Source: Nitrospirota bacterium (GTDB lineage Bacteria; Nitrospirota_A; Leptospirillia; Leptospirillales; Leptospirillaceae). From it: a stretch of 18,243 nt of DNA. The stretch covers positions 1-18,243 of the forward strand of contig JAKCDE010000020.1 of NCBI GenBank assembly GCA_021838585.1, in the 5' to 3' direction. The first letter of the stretch is position 1. Each line of letters starts with the position of its first letter. The notes below the pieces were generated by a model, which saw only the letters and a list, made by a program, of their open reading frames with translations, ran no database searches and had not been told where the DNA came from. Below, one piece after another: positions 10,730 through 16,962 of the stretch. A program made the translations under genes and the position numbers.

Positions 10730-10819
10730 ATGTCGAGCGTAGTTAAAAAACGACGCAAGAAGATTCGGAAACACAAGTACAAGAAGCTTCGCCGTCAGTC
10801 CCGCCACAAGAAGAAGTAG
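10730..10819 (+). CDS. bS22/COX24-domain (AURKAIP1-like) tiny ribosomal-type protein
   Basis: 29 residues, beginning MSSVVKKRRKKIRKHKYKK and ending RHKKK, with about 60 percent Lys or Arg. The SVxKKRRKKIRKHKYKKLRR pattern matches the COX24/AURKAIP1 domain, known from mitochondrial ribosomal protein mS38 and from mycobacterial bS22, which begins with the same Met-Gly/Ser-Ser-Val-Ile/Val-Lys-Lys-Arg-Arg-Lys pattern and sits in the small subunit near the decoding region. A similar place on the ribosome is an inference. The ATG has GGAGAG 10 bases upstream. A run of seven T at 10843-10849 follows, but only a 4-base stem precedes it, so any terminator is weak. The gene is short enough to be missed by most gene callers. 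Confidence 0.85.
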   Translation: MSSVVKKRRKKIRKHKYKKLRRQSRHKKK

Positions 10820-10887
10820 TCGGGGCAGGAGAGTTCGGATCCTTTTTTTCGGGGCTCCGGTCTCCGCAGCAGAACGTCGAGATCGTC

Positions 10888-11031
10888 GTGGCCGGGGATT
10901 CCCCGGTCGCGTTTTTTGTCGGCCCGGCCAGCCTCGAGAACCATGAAGTGTTGTCGACTCTCATCTGTCAGGGCATCGGCAATGGGCCCCTGAGGAGCGT
11001 GCCGGAAGTTTTGAGGAGACAGGCGTCGTGA
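10888..11031 (+). CDS. Possible small ORF of unknown function between the bS22-like gene and the membrane protein
   Basis: 47 codons from a GTG at 10888, with peptide start MAGDSPVAFFVGPASLENHE. The frame is open from 10747, just after a TAA inside the bS22-like gene, to 11031, but holds no ATG, GTG, TTG or CTG before 10888. Third codon positions are mostly G or C, as in the flanking real genes. The TGA overlaps the GTG of the next gene (GTGA), a junction type seen repeatedly in this window. Against it are a weak ribosome binding site and no recognised family. It could instead be chance. Confidence 0.35.
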   Translation: MAGDSPVAFFVGPASLENHEVLSTLICQGIGNGPLRSVPEVLRRQAS

Positions 11032-11462
11032 ACGAGAGAACCATTGTTATCGGCGGAACATTCTTTCTTTTTCTCGTCTCCACCGCGATCGTCACCTACG
11101 AACAGATTCAGATCGGCAATCTCAAGGGCGAACTTCGCCATACCCGCATGCTCATGAAGGCGGGCGTCCACACCCCCTCTGGACCGTCAAAATCCGCAGA
11201 AAAGCCTCCCGTAAGTTTTGATTCCGATACGGTCACGGCAGCCCTTGCCGTCAAGGACTTTTCCACGCTTTTGCCTCCCATGATTTCCCAAGGTCATATC
11301 TTACGTCTTCCCGATCGTTCCCGCGTTCGATTTCTGGGATACCATCTGGTGGTCTTCGAACTCGAAGATGAAAAAAATCAGACGATTCCTGCCCTCTTCA
11401 ATATTGAAGATCCTCAGACCCCTGCCACCTGGCAATACCTGTACGCCTTCGTTTCCCGCTAG
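11028..11462 (+). CDS. Single-pass membrane protein of unknown function
   Basis: 144 residues. One N-terminal membrane helix (about 6-23) is followed by a short charged helix (28-45), a Pro/Ser-rich linker (about 47-62) and a compact domain of about 80 residues with a Phe-Asp-Ser-Asp start and several beta-like segments (GHILRLPDRSRVRFLGYHLV). The layout suggests a periplasmic domain tethered to the inner membrane. The GTG start has GAGGAG at 11012-11017 with 10-base spacing, and it overlaps the stop of the possible small ORF upstream. I do not recognise the family. It is the last plus-strand gene before a run of minus-strand genes. Confidence 0.75.
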   Translation: MNERTIVIGGTFFLFLVSTAIVTYEQIQIGNLKGELRHTRMLMKAGVHTPSGPSKSAEKPPVSFDSDTVTAALAVKDFSTLLPPMISQGHILRLPDRSRVRFLGYHLVVFELEDEKNQTIPALFNIEDPQTPATWQYLYAFVSR

Positions 11463-11621
11463 CATCCTTCTTCGTTTTGCTCCATTCCCATCTGCCATCC
11501 CCTCTCATCGTGAGAGTTCGGGCCGCGACAGCTCTCGGCACGGAGAAGGCCTCTGCAAAAAATAAGGGAAAAGGGAAAGCCCAGGAGTGGGGCGAATCCT
11601 CTGAGAGGTTGGGCGGAGGAG

Positions 11622-11659
11622 AGAAAGAAAAAGGCTCCCTCCCGTGGGGGAAGGAGCCT
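11622..11659 (-). terminator. Intrinsic terminator of the M16 operon
   Basis: Read on the minus strand, AGGCTCC and GGAGCCT (11632-11659) form a 7-base stem extended by a further 4 pairs after one mismatch, with a small loop. It is followed by a T-rich run (complement of 11622-11631, GAGAAAGAAA, plus the adjoining A). It lies 8 bases after the stop of the inactive M16 gene. There is no T run on the plus side, so it acts on the minus strand only. The rest of the 11463-11666 gap shows nothing else I can support. Confidence 0.85.
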
Positions 11660-11666
11660 CGGGAAT

Positions 11667-13130
11667 TCAGGAGGCGGGAGGAGGGGGCGTCCCGGTGACC
11701 CCGGCTTTTTTCAGGGCTTTGGCCGGTCCCACCACAACGGTGACAAAGGAATGGCCACTGATGAGGTGCTGTCCGGCGGACAGCACTGACGCAGGAGTAA
11801 CTTTCGAGACGTGTTCGGGGTAATCGGTGAAATAGGTATAGTCAAGGCCATCCGACCAGATCACGAGAAGAAGCTGAGCAATCTTTGGAGTGGTGTTCAT
11901 CAGGAAGGGAAAGCCGCCAACAAGCTGACGCTTGATGGCGCGGACGGCCGAAGGGTCGGGAGTGGTCTTGACGGAATCCGCAAGAATCGAGTTCATGGCG
12001 CCCATCACCTTCCCGGTGTTCTTGGCATAAGTCTGAAAGTAGACGATAAAGGGACCGCGGTGGCGAGAGGCATCGAGCGCCGAATGAATATAGTAGACGA
12101 GCCCCATTTTTTGTCGGACGACCCGATTAAGTGTTGAGGTCTGGGACGCTCCAAGGAGCATATTGAAGACCAGGGAGTCATAGAAGGACGGATCCTTCCG
12201 GGCAATTCCCTGGGTGCCGTAGAAGACGGTGGACTGACGAAGCTCCGGCTTGTCCACAAGGAAGGTCCCGGAGGTGGAAATGGAGGAAAAGGAGCGCCGG
12301 GAAGGAGGAGAGGTCGCTGTGGCGGGAGCCTTCCAGGTCGAGAAATATTTCTTGGCCAGGGCAAGGGCTGATTCGGGCGTCACATCTCCGGCCACAACAA
12401 GAACGGCCCGGTCGGGCCGATAGTATTGGGCCACGAAGTTCAACAGATCCTGCCGGGTGATCTTTTCGACGGAGGTGGGAGTTCCGGAAGACGGGGTGGC
12501 ATACGGCGTTCCCTTTTCCACAAGTCGATAGAGAAGGTTCGTCGCGATCGGACTGGGGTGGTTGTCCTCTTCGGTCAGGGAGGCGAGGGTGGAGTCCTTC
12601 TTTTTTGCGAATTCGGCCGGGGGAAAGGTCGGAGAGGTGACCATTTCCGAGGCCAGCTCGAGGAGTGTGGGAGCTTCGGAGCTCAGGCTGTCGCCCGCAA
12701 GAACGGTCATGTCGCGGCTGGCAGAGGCAGAAAGGCTCCCCCCTGTGGCGTCGAGGGTATGAAAGAGGGAGAGGGTGTCGTGGCCCGCCGTTCCCCGCGT
12801 CAAAAGGTCCGCCGCGAGTGCCGCCGTGCCGGCCCTCCCGGACGGATCAAAGGAAGATCCGGCACGGATCCCGAGTCGAAAGGAAATAAGGGGAAGATCC
12901 GGGCGGGGAAGGACGAGGACTTCGAGCCCGTTCGGGAGGACGCTGCGGGTCAATGTGGCCTTCATGGGAGGAACCGGGTAGGTCTTAGCCGTTGTTTGTT
13001 GGGACATGGCCGAACGGGAGGAGGTATCCGTCGGGGTTGATGGAGAATGCGCGCAGGAGGAGAGAAGGAGAATGGCCGAAAGAATTGCCGTGCTTCCGGC
13101 GAAGGGAGGGATGCGGCGAAAGGAATGCAT
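11667..13130 (-). CDS. M16-family lipoprotein lacking the zinc site (inactive subunit)
   Basis: 487 residues. A signal peptide ends in a lipobox LSSC with lipidation Cys26, so the protein is probably membrane tethered. The M16 fold is clear (SVLPNGLEVLVLPRPDLPLISF; YYRPDRAVLVVAGDV; LNRVVRQKMGLVYYIHS). The HxxEH zinc motif is lost: the aligned positions are Ala104, Ala107 and Asp108 within GTAALAADLLTRGT. In paired M16 peptidases one partner usually keeps the metal site while the other supplies the Arg/Tyr residues or structural half. That role is inferred here from the adjacent active gene. I chose the ATG at 13130 because AGGAGA sits just upstream, while the longer start at 13166 has none. 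It is 63 bases after the active partner, on the same strand. Confidence 0.88.
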   Translation of the reverse strand: MHSFRRIPPFAGSTAILSAILLLSSCAHSPSTPTDTSSRSAMSQQTTAKTYPVPPMKATLTRSVLPNGLEVLVLPRPDLPLISFRLGIRAGSSFDPSGRAGTAALAADLLTRGTAGHDTLSLFHTLDATGGSLSASASRDMTVLAGDSLSSEAPTLLELASEMVTSPTFPPAEFAKKKDSTLASLTEEDNHPSPIATNLLYRLVEKGTPYATPSSGTPTSVEKITRQDLLNFVAQYYRPDRAVLVVAGDVTPESALALAKKYFSTWKAPATATSPPSRRSFSSISTSGTFLVDKPELRQSTVFYGTQGIARKDPSFYDSLVFNMLLGASQTSTLNRVVRQKMGLVYYIHSALDASRHRGPFIVYFQTYAKNTGKVMGAMNSILADSVKTTPDPSAVRAIKRQLVGGFPFLMNTTPKIAQLLLVIWSDGLDYTYFTDYPEHVSKVTPASVLSAGQHLISGHSFVTVVVGPAKALKKAGVTGTPPPPAS

Positions 13131-13193
13131 GACGGTTCTCCTGAAAGAAGAGGACTCCGTGGTCATTGTCGGCCTGTGAAGAGAGCCGGAGAG

Positions 13194-14618
13194 TTAGCGA
13201 ACAATCCTTCCCGGTCGGGAAAAGCGGGGCGGAGCCTGGCCACCGGTGGGGAAGAGATATCCCACCGTCTCGTTCCCTGGAACAAGATATCGCCGGGCCA
13301 CTCGCCGGATATCGGCGGCGGTGACAGCGTTGATGTTTTTCACATAGTTCATCAGGTAGGAAAGGGGGATCCGGTCGGCGCTCATCATGCCGAGCATCAT
13401 TCCCATCCCGAACGCCGACTCCTGATTCATGACAAACTGGGTCAGAATCTGCTTTTTGGAGAGAGCGAGAAGTTCCGGATCAACAGGTTGAGTCCTGATT
13501 TTCCGAATGACGGCGTCAAGACGGGTCCGAAGGATCTTGGGAGTGGTTTTTGGCAAGCCCTGGGCATAGAAATAGAAGAGCCCGGGATCGTGGGTCATGG
13601 GGTCGTAGTCTCCCTCGGCATCCACCGCCACAGGGTTCTTGTAGATCATGTCCTGGTAAAGAAGGGCACTGCGGCTTCCCGAGAGAACCTGAGCCAGCAC
13701 GACGAGGGCCATGGCATCGCGGCTTTTGAAATTGGGAGCATGAAAGGCCATCATGGTGATCGGAAGCATCGCGGGCTTCCTGACGACGGTCATGCGCAGG
13801 TGGTGCTGGCGAGGTTCTGCCGGGATCCGCTGATGGATGAGATGGCCTCGGGGAATCGAGCCAAAGGCCTTCTTGATTTCCTGTAGCACGGTGGCGTCGT
13901 CGAGAGGGCCGACAACCACGACGGTGGCATTGTTCGGCATATAGTGGGCGCGGTAATAGTGCATGATGTCGTTGCGGGTCGTGTGCTGAATATCTTTTTC
14001 CCATCCGATGACAGGATTGTGGTACGGGTGGACCTCAAAGGCCGTGGCATACACCTGCTCGACAAGTTTTTGCGTGGGGTCATCATAGTCGTTCCGGCGT
14101 TCCTCGAGGACGATCCTCCTCTCCCGCTCGACTTGGTCGGGCTTTAACAGCAGGTGGGTCATTCTGTCGGCTTCGATGGAGATGGGAAGGGGGAGCTTGT
14201 CTGGAGCGACATTTTCAAAGTATGCGGTAAAGTCATAGTCGGTAAAGGCGTTGTTTTGTCCCCCGACCTCGCTGATGAGCTTGTCGAGAGCCCCGTGAGG
14301 GAACTTCTTTGTCCCGGTGAACATCATGTGTTCGTTGAAATGGGAGATTCCGGTCCGTCCTTTGACTTCGTTTCTCGATCCGACCCGGTACCAGACCTGA
14401 AAGGTGAGGGTGGGGCTATAGGGGTCGTCCACCGTCAGGAGGGTCAGCCCATTCTTGAGATGGTGAATGCGGGGAACAAAGCGAAAGGAGGGAGGAGAGG
14501 ATCCCTGGGAGGGTGTGGGCTCGGACGCTCCGGAAAGATCCGGTCCCAAAAGGAGGGAGGAAAGTATCATGGGAAGGAGAAGCAAAATGAAAGATCTGAT
14601 CCGGATCATGGTGGACAT
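13194..14618 (-). CDS. M16 zinc metallopeptidase, exported (pitrilysin/processing-peptidase type)
   Basis: 474 residues with a signal peptide (hydrophobic about 9-24, likely cleavage after SGA near residue 31). The inverted zinc motif HFNEH is at 93-97, with catalytic Glu96 and a third ligand expected at Glu173 (IVLEERRND). Other M16 landmarks are FQVWYRVGSRNE, GGQNNAFTDYDFTAYFE and the C-terminal-half YQDMIYKNPVAVDAEG. These enzymes degrade or process peptides inside a closed clamshell; here it is probably periplasmic. The start at 14618 has GGGAG about 8 bases upstream and gives a normal signal peptide; the open frame extends 29 codons further without a good site. It lies between DUF5069 (87-base gap) and the inactive M16 gene. 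Confidence 0.93.
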   Translation of the reverse strand: MSTMIRIRSFILLLLPMILSSLLLGPDLSGASEPTPSQGSSPPSFRFVPRIHHLKNGLTLLTVDDPYSPTLTFQVWYRVGSRNEVKGRTGISHFNEHMMFTGTKKFPHGALDKLISEVGGQNNAFTDYDFTAYFENVAPDKLPLPISIEADRMTHLLLKPDQVERERRIVLEERRNDYDDPTQKLVEQVYATAFEVHPYHNPVIGWEKDIQHTTRNDIMHYYRAHYMPNNATVVVVGPLDDATVLQEIKKAFGSIPRGHLIHQRIPAEPRQHHLRMTVVRKPAMLPITMMAFHAPNFKSRDAMALVVLAQVLSGSRSALLYQDMIYKNPVAVDAEGDYDPMTHDPGLFYFYAQGLPKTTPKILRTRLDAVIRKIRTQPVDPELLALSKKQILTQFVMNQESAFGMGMMLGMMSADRIPLSYLMNYVKNINAVTAADIRRVARRYLVPGNETVGYLFPTGGQAPPRFSRPGRIVR

Positions 14619-14705
14619 GAAGGGGCTCCCTTTTCGGATGGATGGGACCGGGTCTTTGAAGGCAAGCTCCAGAGGCCTCTCAATGTGAGCCGGAAAATGG
14701 CCCAA

Positions 14706-15137
14706 TTAAAGGACGGGAACGTGACGTTTTTCTTCGAGATCCAGAAGTCGGGCCCAGGTTTTGATGTCGGTGCGTGAAGGGTCGATGGCCTTCCGCACGG
14801 AGTCAAACCACGCCTGTTTTTCCGGGGTGTCAGGAGCTGCGGACTCGTAACGGGCATTGAATGCCGTCACGGCTTCGGGAGACAGGGCTTTTGGGAAGCG
14901 CTTCCAGAGCTCGGCATAGACGGTTTCATCGGTCGTGTGAGTGGCGACGATTCGAGCAAAGTCCTCGGCCGAGATGCCAAGATGGGTGAGAAGAAGCTGA
15001 TCCATCGGGCAATTGTAATTGTATTCCCCAAGTGTCCCTGCATTGAAGGCGCGGGCCTTGTCAATGAGGCGACGAAGGTGATCAATGCCATGGAGGCGGT
15101 CAACGGGGCTGCGAGGAAACTGCTTGCTCAGATCCAT
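14706..15137 (-). CDS. DUF5069 family protein
   Basis: 143 residues, cytoplasmic. It matches the DUF5069 pattern: DLSKQFPRSPVDRLHGIDHL at the N-terminus, a basic helix LIDKARAFNAGTLGEYNYNC and then an MDQLLLTHLGISAEDF helix. The family has no assigned biochemical function. It is seen in Nitrospirota, Planctomycetota and Verrucomicrobiota, which bears weakly on the origin of this DNA. The ATG has GGAGAG a few bases upstream. It is the first gene of the minus-strand run, so the operon promoter should lie upstream of it (15138 onwards), though I cannot point to convincing -35 and -10 boxes. Confidence 0.85.
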   Translation of the reverse strand: MDLSKQFPRSPVDRLHGIDHLRRLIDKARAFNAGTLGEYNYNCPMDQLLLTHLGISAEDFARIVATHTTDETVYAELWKRFPKALSPEAVTAFNARYESAAPDTPEKQAWFDSVRKAIDPSRTDIKTWARLLDLEEKRHVPVL

Positions 15138-15622
15138 GGAGCTCTCCTTTCCAAAACAACGCGGTCTGTCTGTTGATTGTTTCCGAAGTCATGGACGTAA
15201 ACTCCAGGACTTCTAAAGAGAGTGACGAAGGGACGGGAAGGAGTGCCACCGTCTCCCCGTGACGCATGGAAAATGGACCGAGTCCGAATCCTTGAGTCAG
15301 GGGCGGGAGGATGTCTCTGATGACTCAGGATAGCATGCCCAAGGGCGGATGTTAAAGTCGGGAGAGAAATCTCTGGAGGAAAGCCCCGGTAACGGGAGGA
15401 ATTTTCAGAGGGTGGGAGAAAAGTCCTGTCCGGGCAACGGAATGAGCCGAAGCGATTTCGCATCGGCTTACCATCGCAAGAAACCCCCGTTGCCCTTTCA
15501 GGAAATTCGGACTATTCTTTAACGAGATCGGAGAAAATTGCCCGGATCTTTCATTGTCAGCCCTTTGTGGCACCGCTCCGCGACCCATGGCTCGGCTGGA
15601 GTCAACGTGAAGGAGGAATGCC
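15138..15622. other. Intergenic region with nested inverted repeats between divergent genes
   Basis: A 485-base gap between the divergent DUF5069 gene and the small membrane protein gene. No supportable protein gene was seen in it. It contains GAGTCA and TGACTC half-sites (about 15294 and 15321). A cluster of stems follows: AGAG-AAAT-CTCT at 15363-15374, CCCG-GTAA-CGGG with a GNRA loop at 15385-15396, and a 9-base perfect inverted repeat GGGCAACGG (15432-15440) with CCGTTGCCC (15487-15495). The last encloses a second hairpin, AGCCGA with TCGGCT plus an inner GCGA/TCGC (15445-15468). I could not match this to a known riboswitch or RNA gene. Confidence 0.45.
15490..15518 (+). promoter_or_regulatory. 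Possible promoter for the small membrane protein gene
   Basis: TTGCCC (15490-15495) and TATTCT (15513-15518) are spaced by 17 bases, each with four of six consensus bases. The -35 sits in the right arm of the 9-base inverted repeat (15432-15495), so folding or a bound protein could affect it. A start near 15525 would leave about a 98-base leader. Confidence 0.3.
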
Positions 15623-15955
15623 TTGGCTCTTTTAATTCTTGTACTGCTTTCGACGATCGTTATTGCCTTGGGAGGCGTATCGATTTCCCTGGGTCTTGGC
15701 ATTCGGCATCCCGTTCGTGGCTCAGTGGCCCTGACCATTGGTGGACTTGTCGTCCTGGCCGGCATGACTCTTCTCTACAAGTCGCTTCAACACAAGACGC
15801 TCGCCGCGAGAGCCGACAGCGTCATCGTCAATGCCGAGCATTTCTTGCGTTACCGGAACGAACACCTAGTCGGTCATCCCTCTCCCAATATTCGGATAAA
15901 GGGTGCCGGGCGCCCAGTTGAGCCAAGCAAAAAGTCTCCCGTCGGCGTTCATTAG
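15623..15955 (+). CDS. Small two-helix membrane protein of unknown function
   Basis: 110 residues from a TTG. Two hydrophobic helices (about 4-26 and 35-55) are separated by a short RHPVRG turn and followed by a polar tail. The family is not recognised. The start is supported by a strong AAGGAGGA at 15610-15617, 5 bases before the TTG; the ATG at 15618 is out of frame and stops after five codons. The last 90 bases overlap the end of the convergent lytic transglycosylase gene, so the polar tail (after about residue 81) may be less constrained, and a shorter protein is possible in relatives. Confidence 0.6.
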   Translation: MALLILVLLSTIVIALGGVSISLGLGIRHPVRGSVALTIGGLVVLAGMTLLYKSLQHKTLAARADSVIVNAEHFLRYRNEHLVGHPSPNIRIKGAGRPVEPSKKSPVGVH

Positions 15956-16489
15956 CGGAGATGACTGTTGCTTCTTCGCTAGAGCCACCATGGTTTCGAA
16001 CTCCCTATGGGCCATGATCTTGTAGTGGCGAGACCAGCTTTCGACCCTGAGGACATAGTGTTCGACGTTATGTGATCCCCGGCTGTTGACGTATCCTCCA
16101 TGTCTCCAGCGAGGCCTTCCGGCATTGTAAGCCGCAATGGCGTCCGCCCCATAAGGGTGTTTTCGGAGAAGGAGTGCGAGGTACCGGGTCCCGTAGGTGA
16201 TGTTGACGCGAGGATTGAAAAGCCTCCTGACAGGGCCATGGAACCCTACCCACCGGGCCGTTCTTGTCGTAATCTGCATGAGCCCGATCGACGTGTCGTG
16301 GATTCCGCGTTCATATCTCCGTTTTCCGGGGTTGAATCGGGATTCCTGGGCAATGATCCCTGCAACAAGGACAGGGTTGATGTGGTTCTGGCAGGAGATT
16401 TGAGTTATGGTATGGGCGTAAGGAACAGTCGGCGAGAGAAGGTGAGCGCCCAGACACCAAGCAACAGAGTGATGAATCATCCAGTTCAA
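15866..16489 (-). CDS. Lytic transglycosylase, SLT/GH23 domain
   Basis: 207 residues. A weak N-terminal signal region (to about Ala25) is followed by a GH23 lysozyme-like domain that cleaves peptidoglycan to 1,6-anhydro-muropeptides in the periplasm. Motifs: catalytic Glu49 in AQESRFNP, SIGLMQI at 67-73, NITYGTRYLALLL at 96-108, AIAAYNAG at 117-124 and NVEHYVLRV at 141-149. These are the four family motifs in order. The start is TTG at 16489, backed by AGGAGG at 16497-16502 with 7-base spacing; an ATG three codons in is the alternative. The start overlaps the stop of a possible 28-residue ORF. The 3' end overlaps the convergent membrane protein gene. Confidence 0.9.
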   Translation of the reverse strand: MNWMIHHSVAWCLGAHLLSPTVPYAHTITQISCQNHINPVLVAGIIAQESRFNPGKRRYERGIHDTSIGLMQITTRTARWVGFHGPVRRLFNPRVNITYGTRYLALLLRKHPYGADAIAAYNAGRPRWRHGGYVNSRGSHNVEHYVLRVESWSRHYKIMAHREFETMVALAKKQQSSPLMNADGRLFAWLNWAPGTLYPNIGRGMTD

Positions 16490-16572
16490 TGCACAACCTC
16501 CTGAAGGGGTTGCTGTTCCGCTCCCAGACGTCCTTTCTTTTCAAGCCATTCACAGGTTTCCCCAAAGAACAT
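16486..16572 (-). CDS. Possible 28-residue upstream ORF of the transglycosylase gene
   Basis: A 28-codon ORF (MFFGETCEWLEKKGRLGAEQ...) whose TGA overlaps the TTG start of the transglycosylase as TTGA, with the transglycosylase ribosome binding site inside its last codons. Such an overlap could couple translation. The frame stays open upstream to a TAG near 16680 but without a usable start, so it may also be the tail of a decayed gene. It has no clear ribosome binding site of its own and no recognised family. Confidence 0.25.
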   Translation of the reverse strand: MFFGETCEWLEKKGRLGAEQQPLQEVVH

Positions 16573-16962
16573 ATGAATCGGGAAACCAGGGAAGCGGGTC
16601 CTTGAGCGTTCCCAGCCATTGGAAGATCCGAATGACTGCTCTCCCTGAAGGAGAGTCGGAATGAGAGGCCGCTAACGAAGGCTTGAGGAAAGAACTCTCC
16701 ATCGCGCCGGGATCCGACACGGATCCGGCAACTTCAACGGGGTGCATGGTCCCGATGAAGCAGGTGAAAAAGAAAACAGGTGAAAAAGGATCGATGGGGA
16801 GAGCGACCTACAGGAGCCATTATACCCCCATGGTCAAGGTGGGGTCAATAAAATTGTTTATTGACACTAATATATTGATATAAAAAGAGATTATTCCTGC
16901 ATTCTGTGACTGTCGTCACAAATTCAGGGAATGTTTTTTAAAAAATAATTTGTGGTGATGAC
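16573..16962. other. Intergenic region with hairpin, short repeats and AT-rich stretch
   Basis: No confident gene. Seen: a GCCGG-GATCCG stem with one bulged G and loop ACA at 16706-16729; a 12-base direct repeat CAGGTGAAAAAG at 16761-16772 and 16777-16788; a short ORF (ATG 16830 to TAA 16883) ending KLFIDTNILI, which resembles the start of a PIN domain; a TTGACA (16861-16866) without a well-spaced -10; a T6A6 block at 16934-16945; and a CRP-type palindrome at 16905-16920. Base composition drops sharply to AT-rich from about 16845 to 16960. Confidence 0.5.
16905..16920. promoter_or_regulatory. CRP/FNR-family-type palindrome upstream of pseudouridine synthase gene
   Basis: TGTGA-N6-TCACA, the exact E. 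coli CRP consensus half-sites with the correct 6-base spacer; the symmetry extends to TGTGAC/GTCACA. It is 42 bases before the TTG of the next gene. AATAAT at 16944-16949 is a possible -10, which would place the palindrome centre about 43 bases before the start point, close to class II activation geometry. The regulator itself is not in the window. Confidence 0.55.

Noticed and set aside
10820..10849. Intrinsic terminator after the bS22-like gene
   Set aside because: There is a run of seven T, but the only stem before it is 4 bases (AGGA/TCCT), too weak to call.
12426..13040. Plus-strand open frame of 204 codons opposite the lipoprotein M16 gene
   Set aside because: Antisense shadow with Gly/Arg-rich composition and no domain.
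15432..15495. Integron attC site
   Set aside because: The arms (GGGCAAC / GTTGCCC) do not fit RYYYAAC / GTTRRRY, and no integrase or cassette array is present.
15352..15765. Minus-strand open frame of 137 codons
   Set aside because: It lies opposite the small membrane protein and the hairpin cluster, has no ribosome binding site I can support and no recognisable domain.
16683..16883. 66-codon plus-strand ORF as a real gene
   Set aside because: Poor start context, composition unlike neighbours, and only its last ten codons resemble anything known; those are reported separately as a possible remnant.
16861..16884. Promoter TTGACA with TATAAA
   Set aside because: The spacer is only 12 bases; no -10 at 16-18 bases follows.
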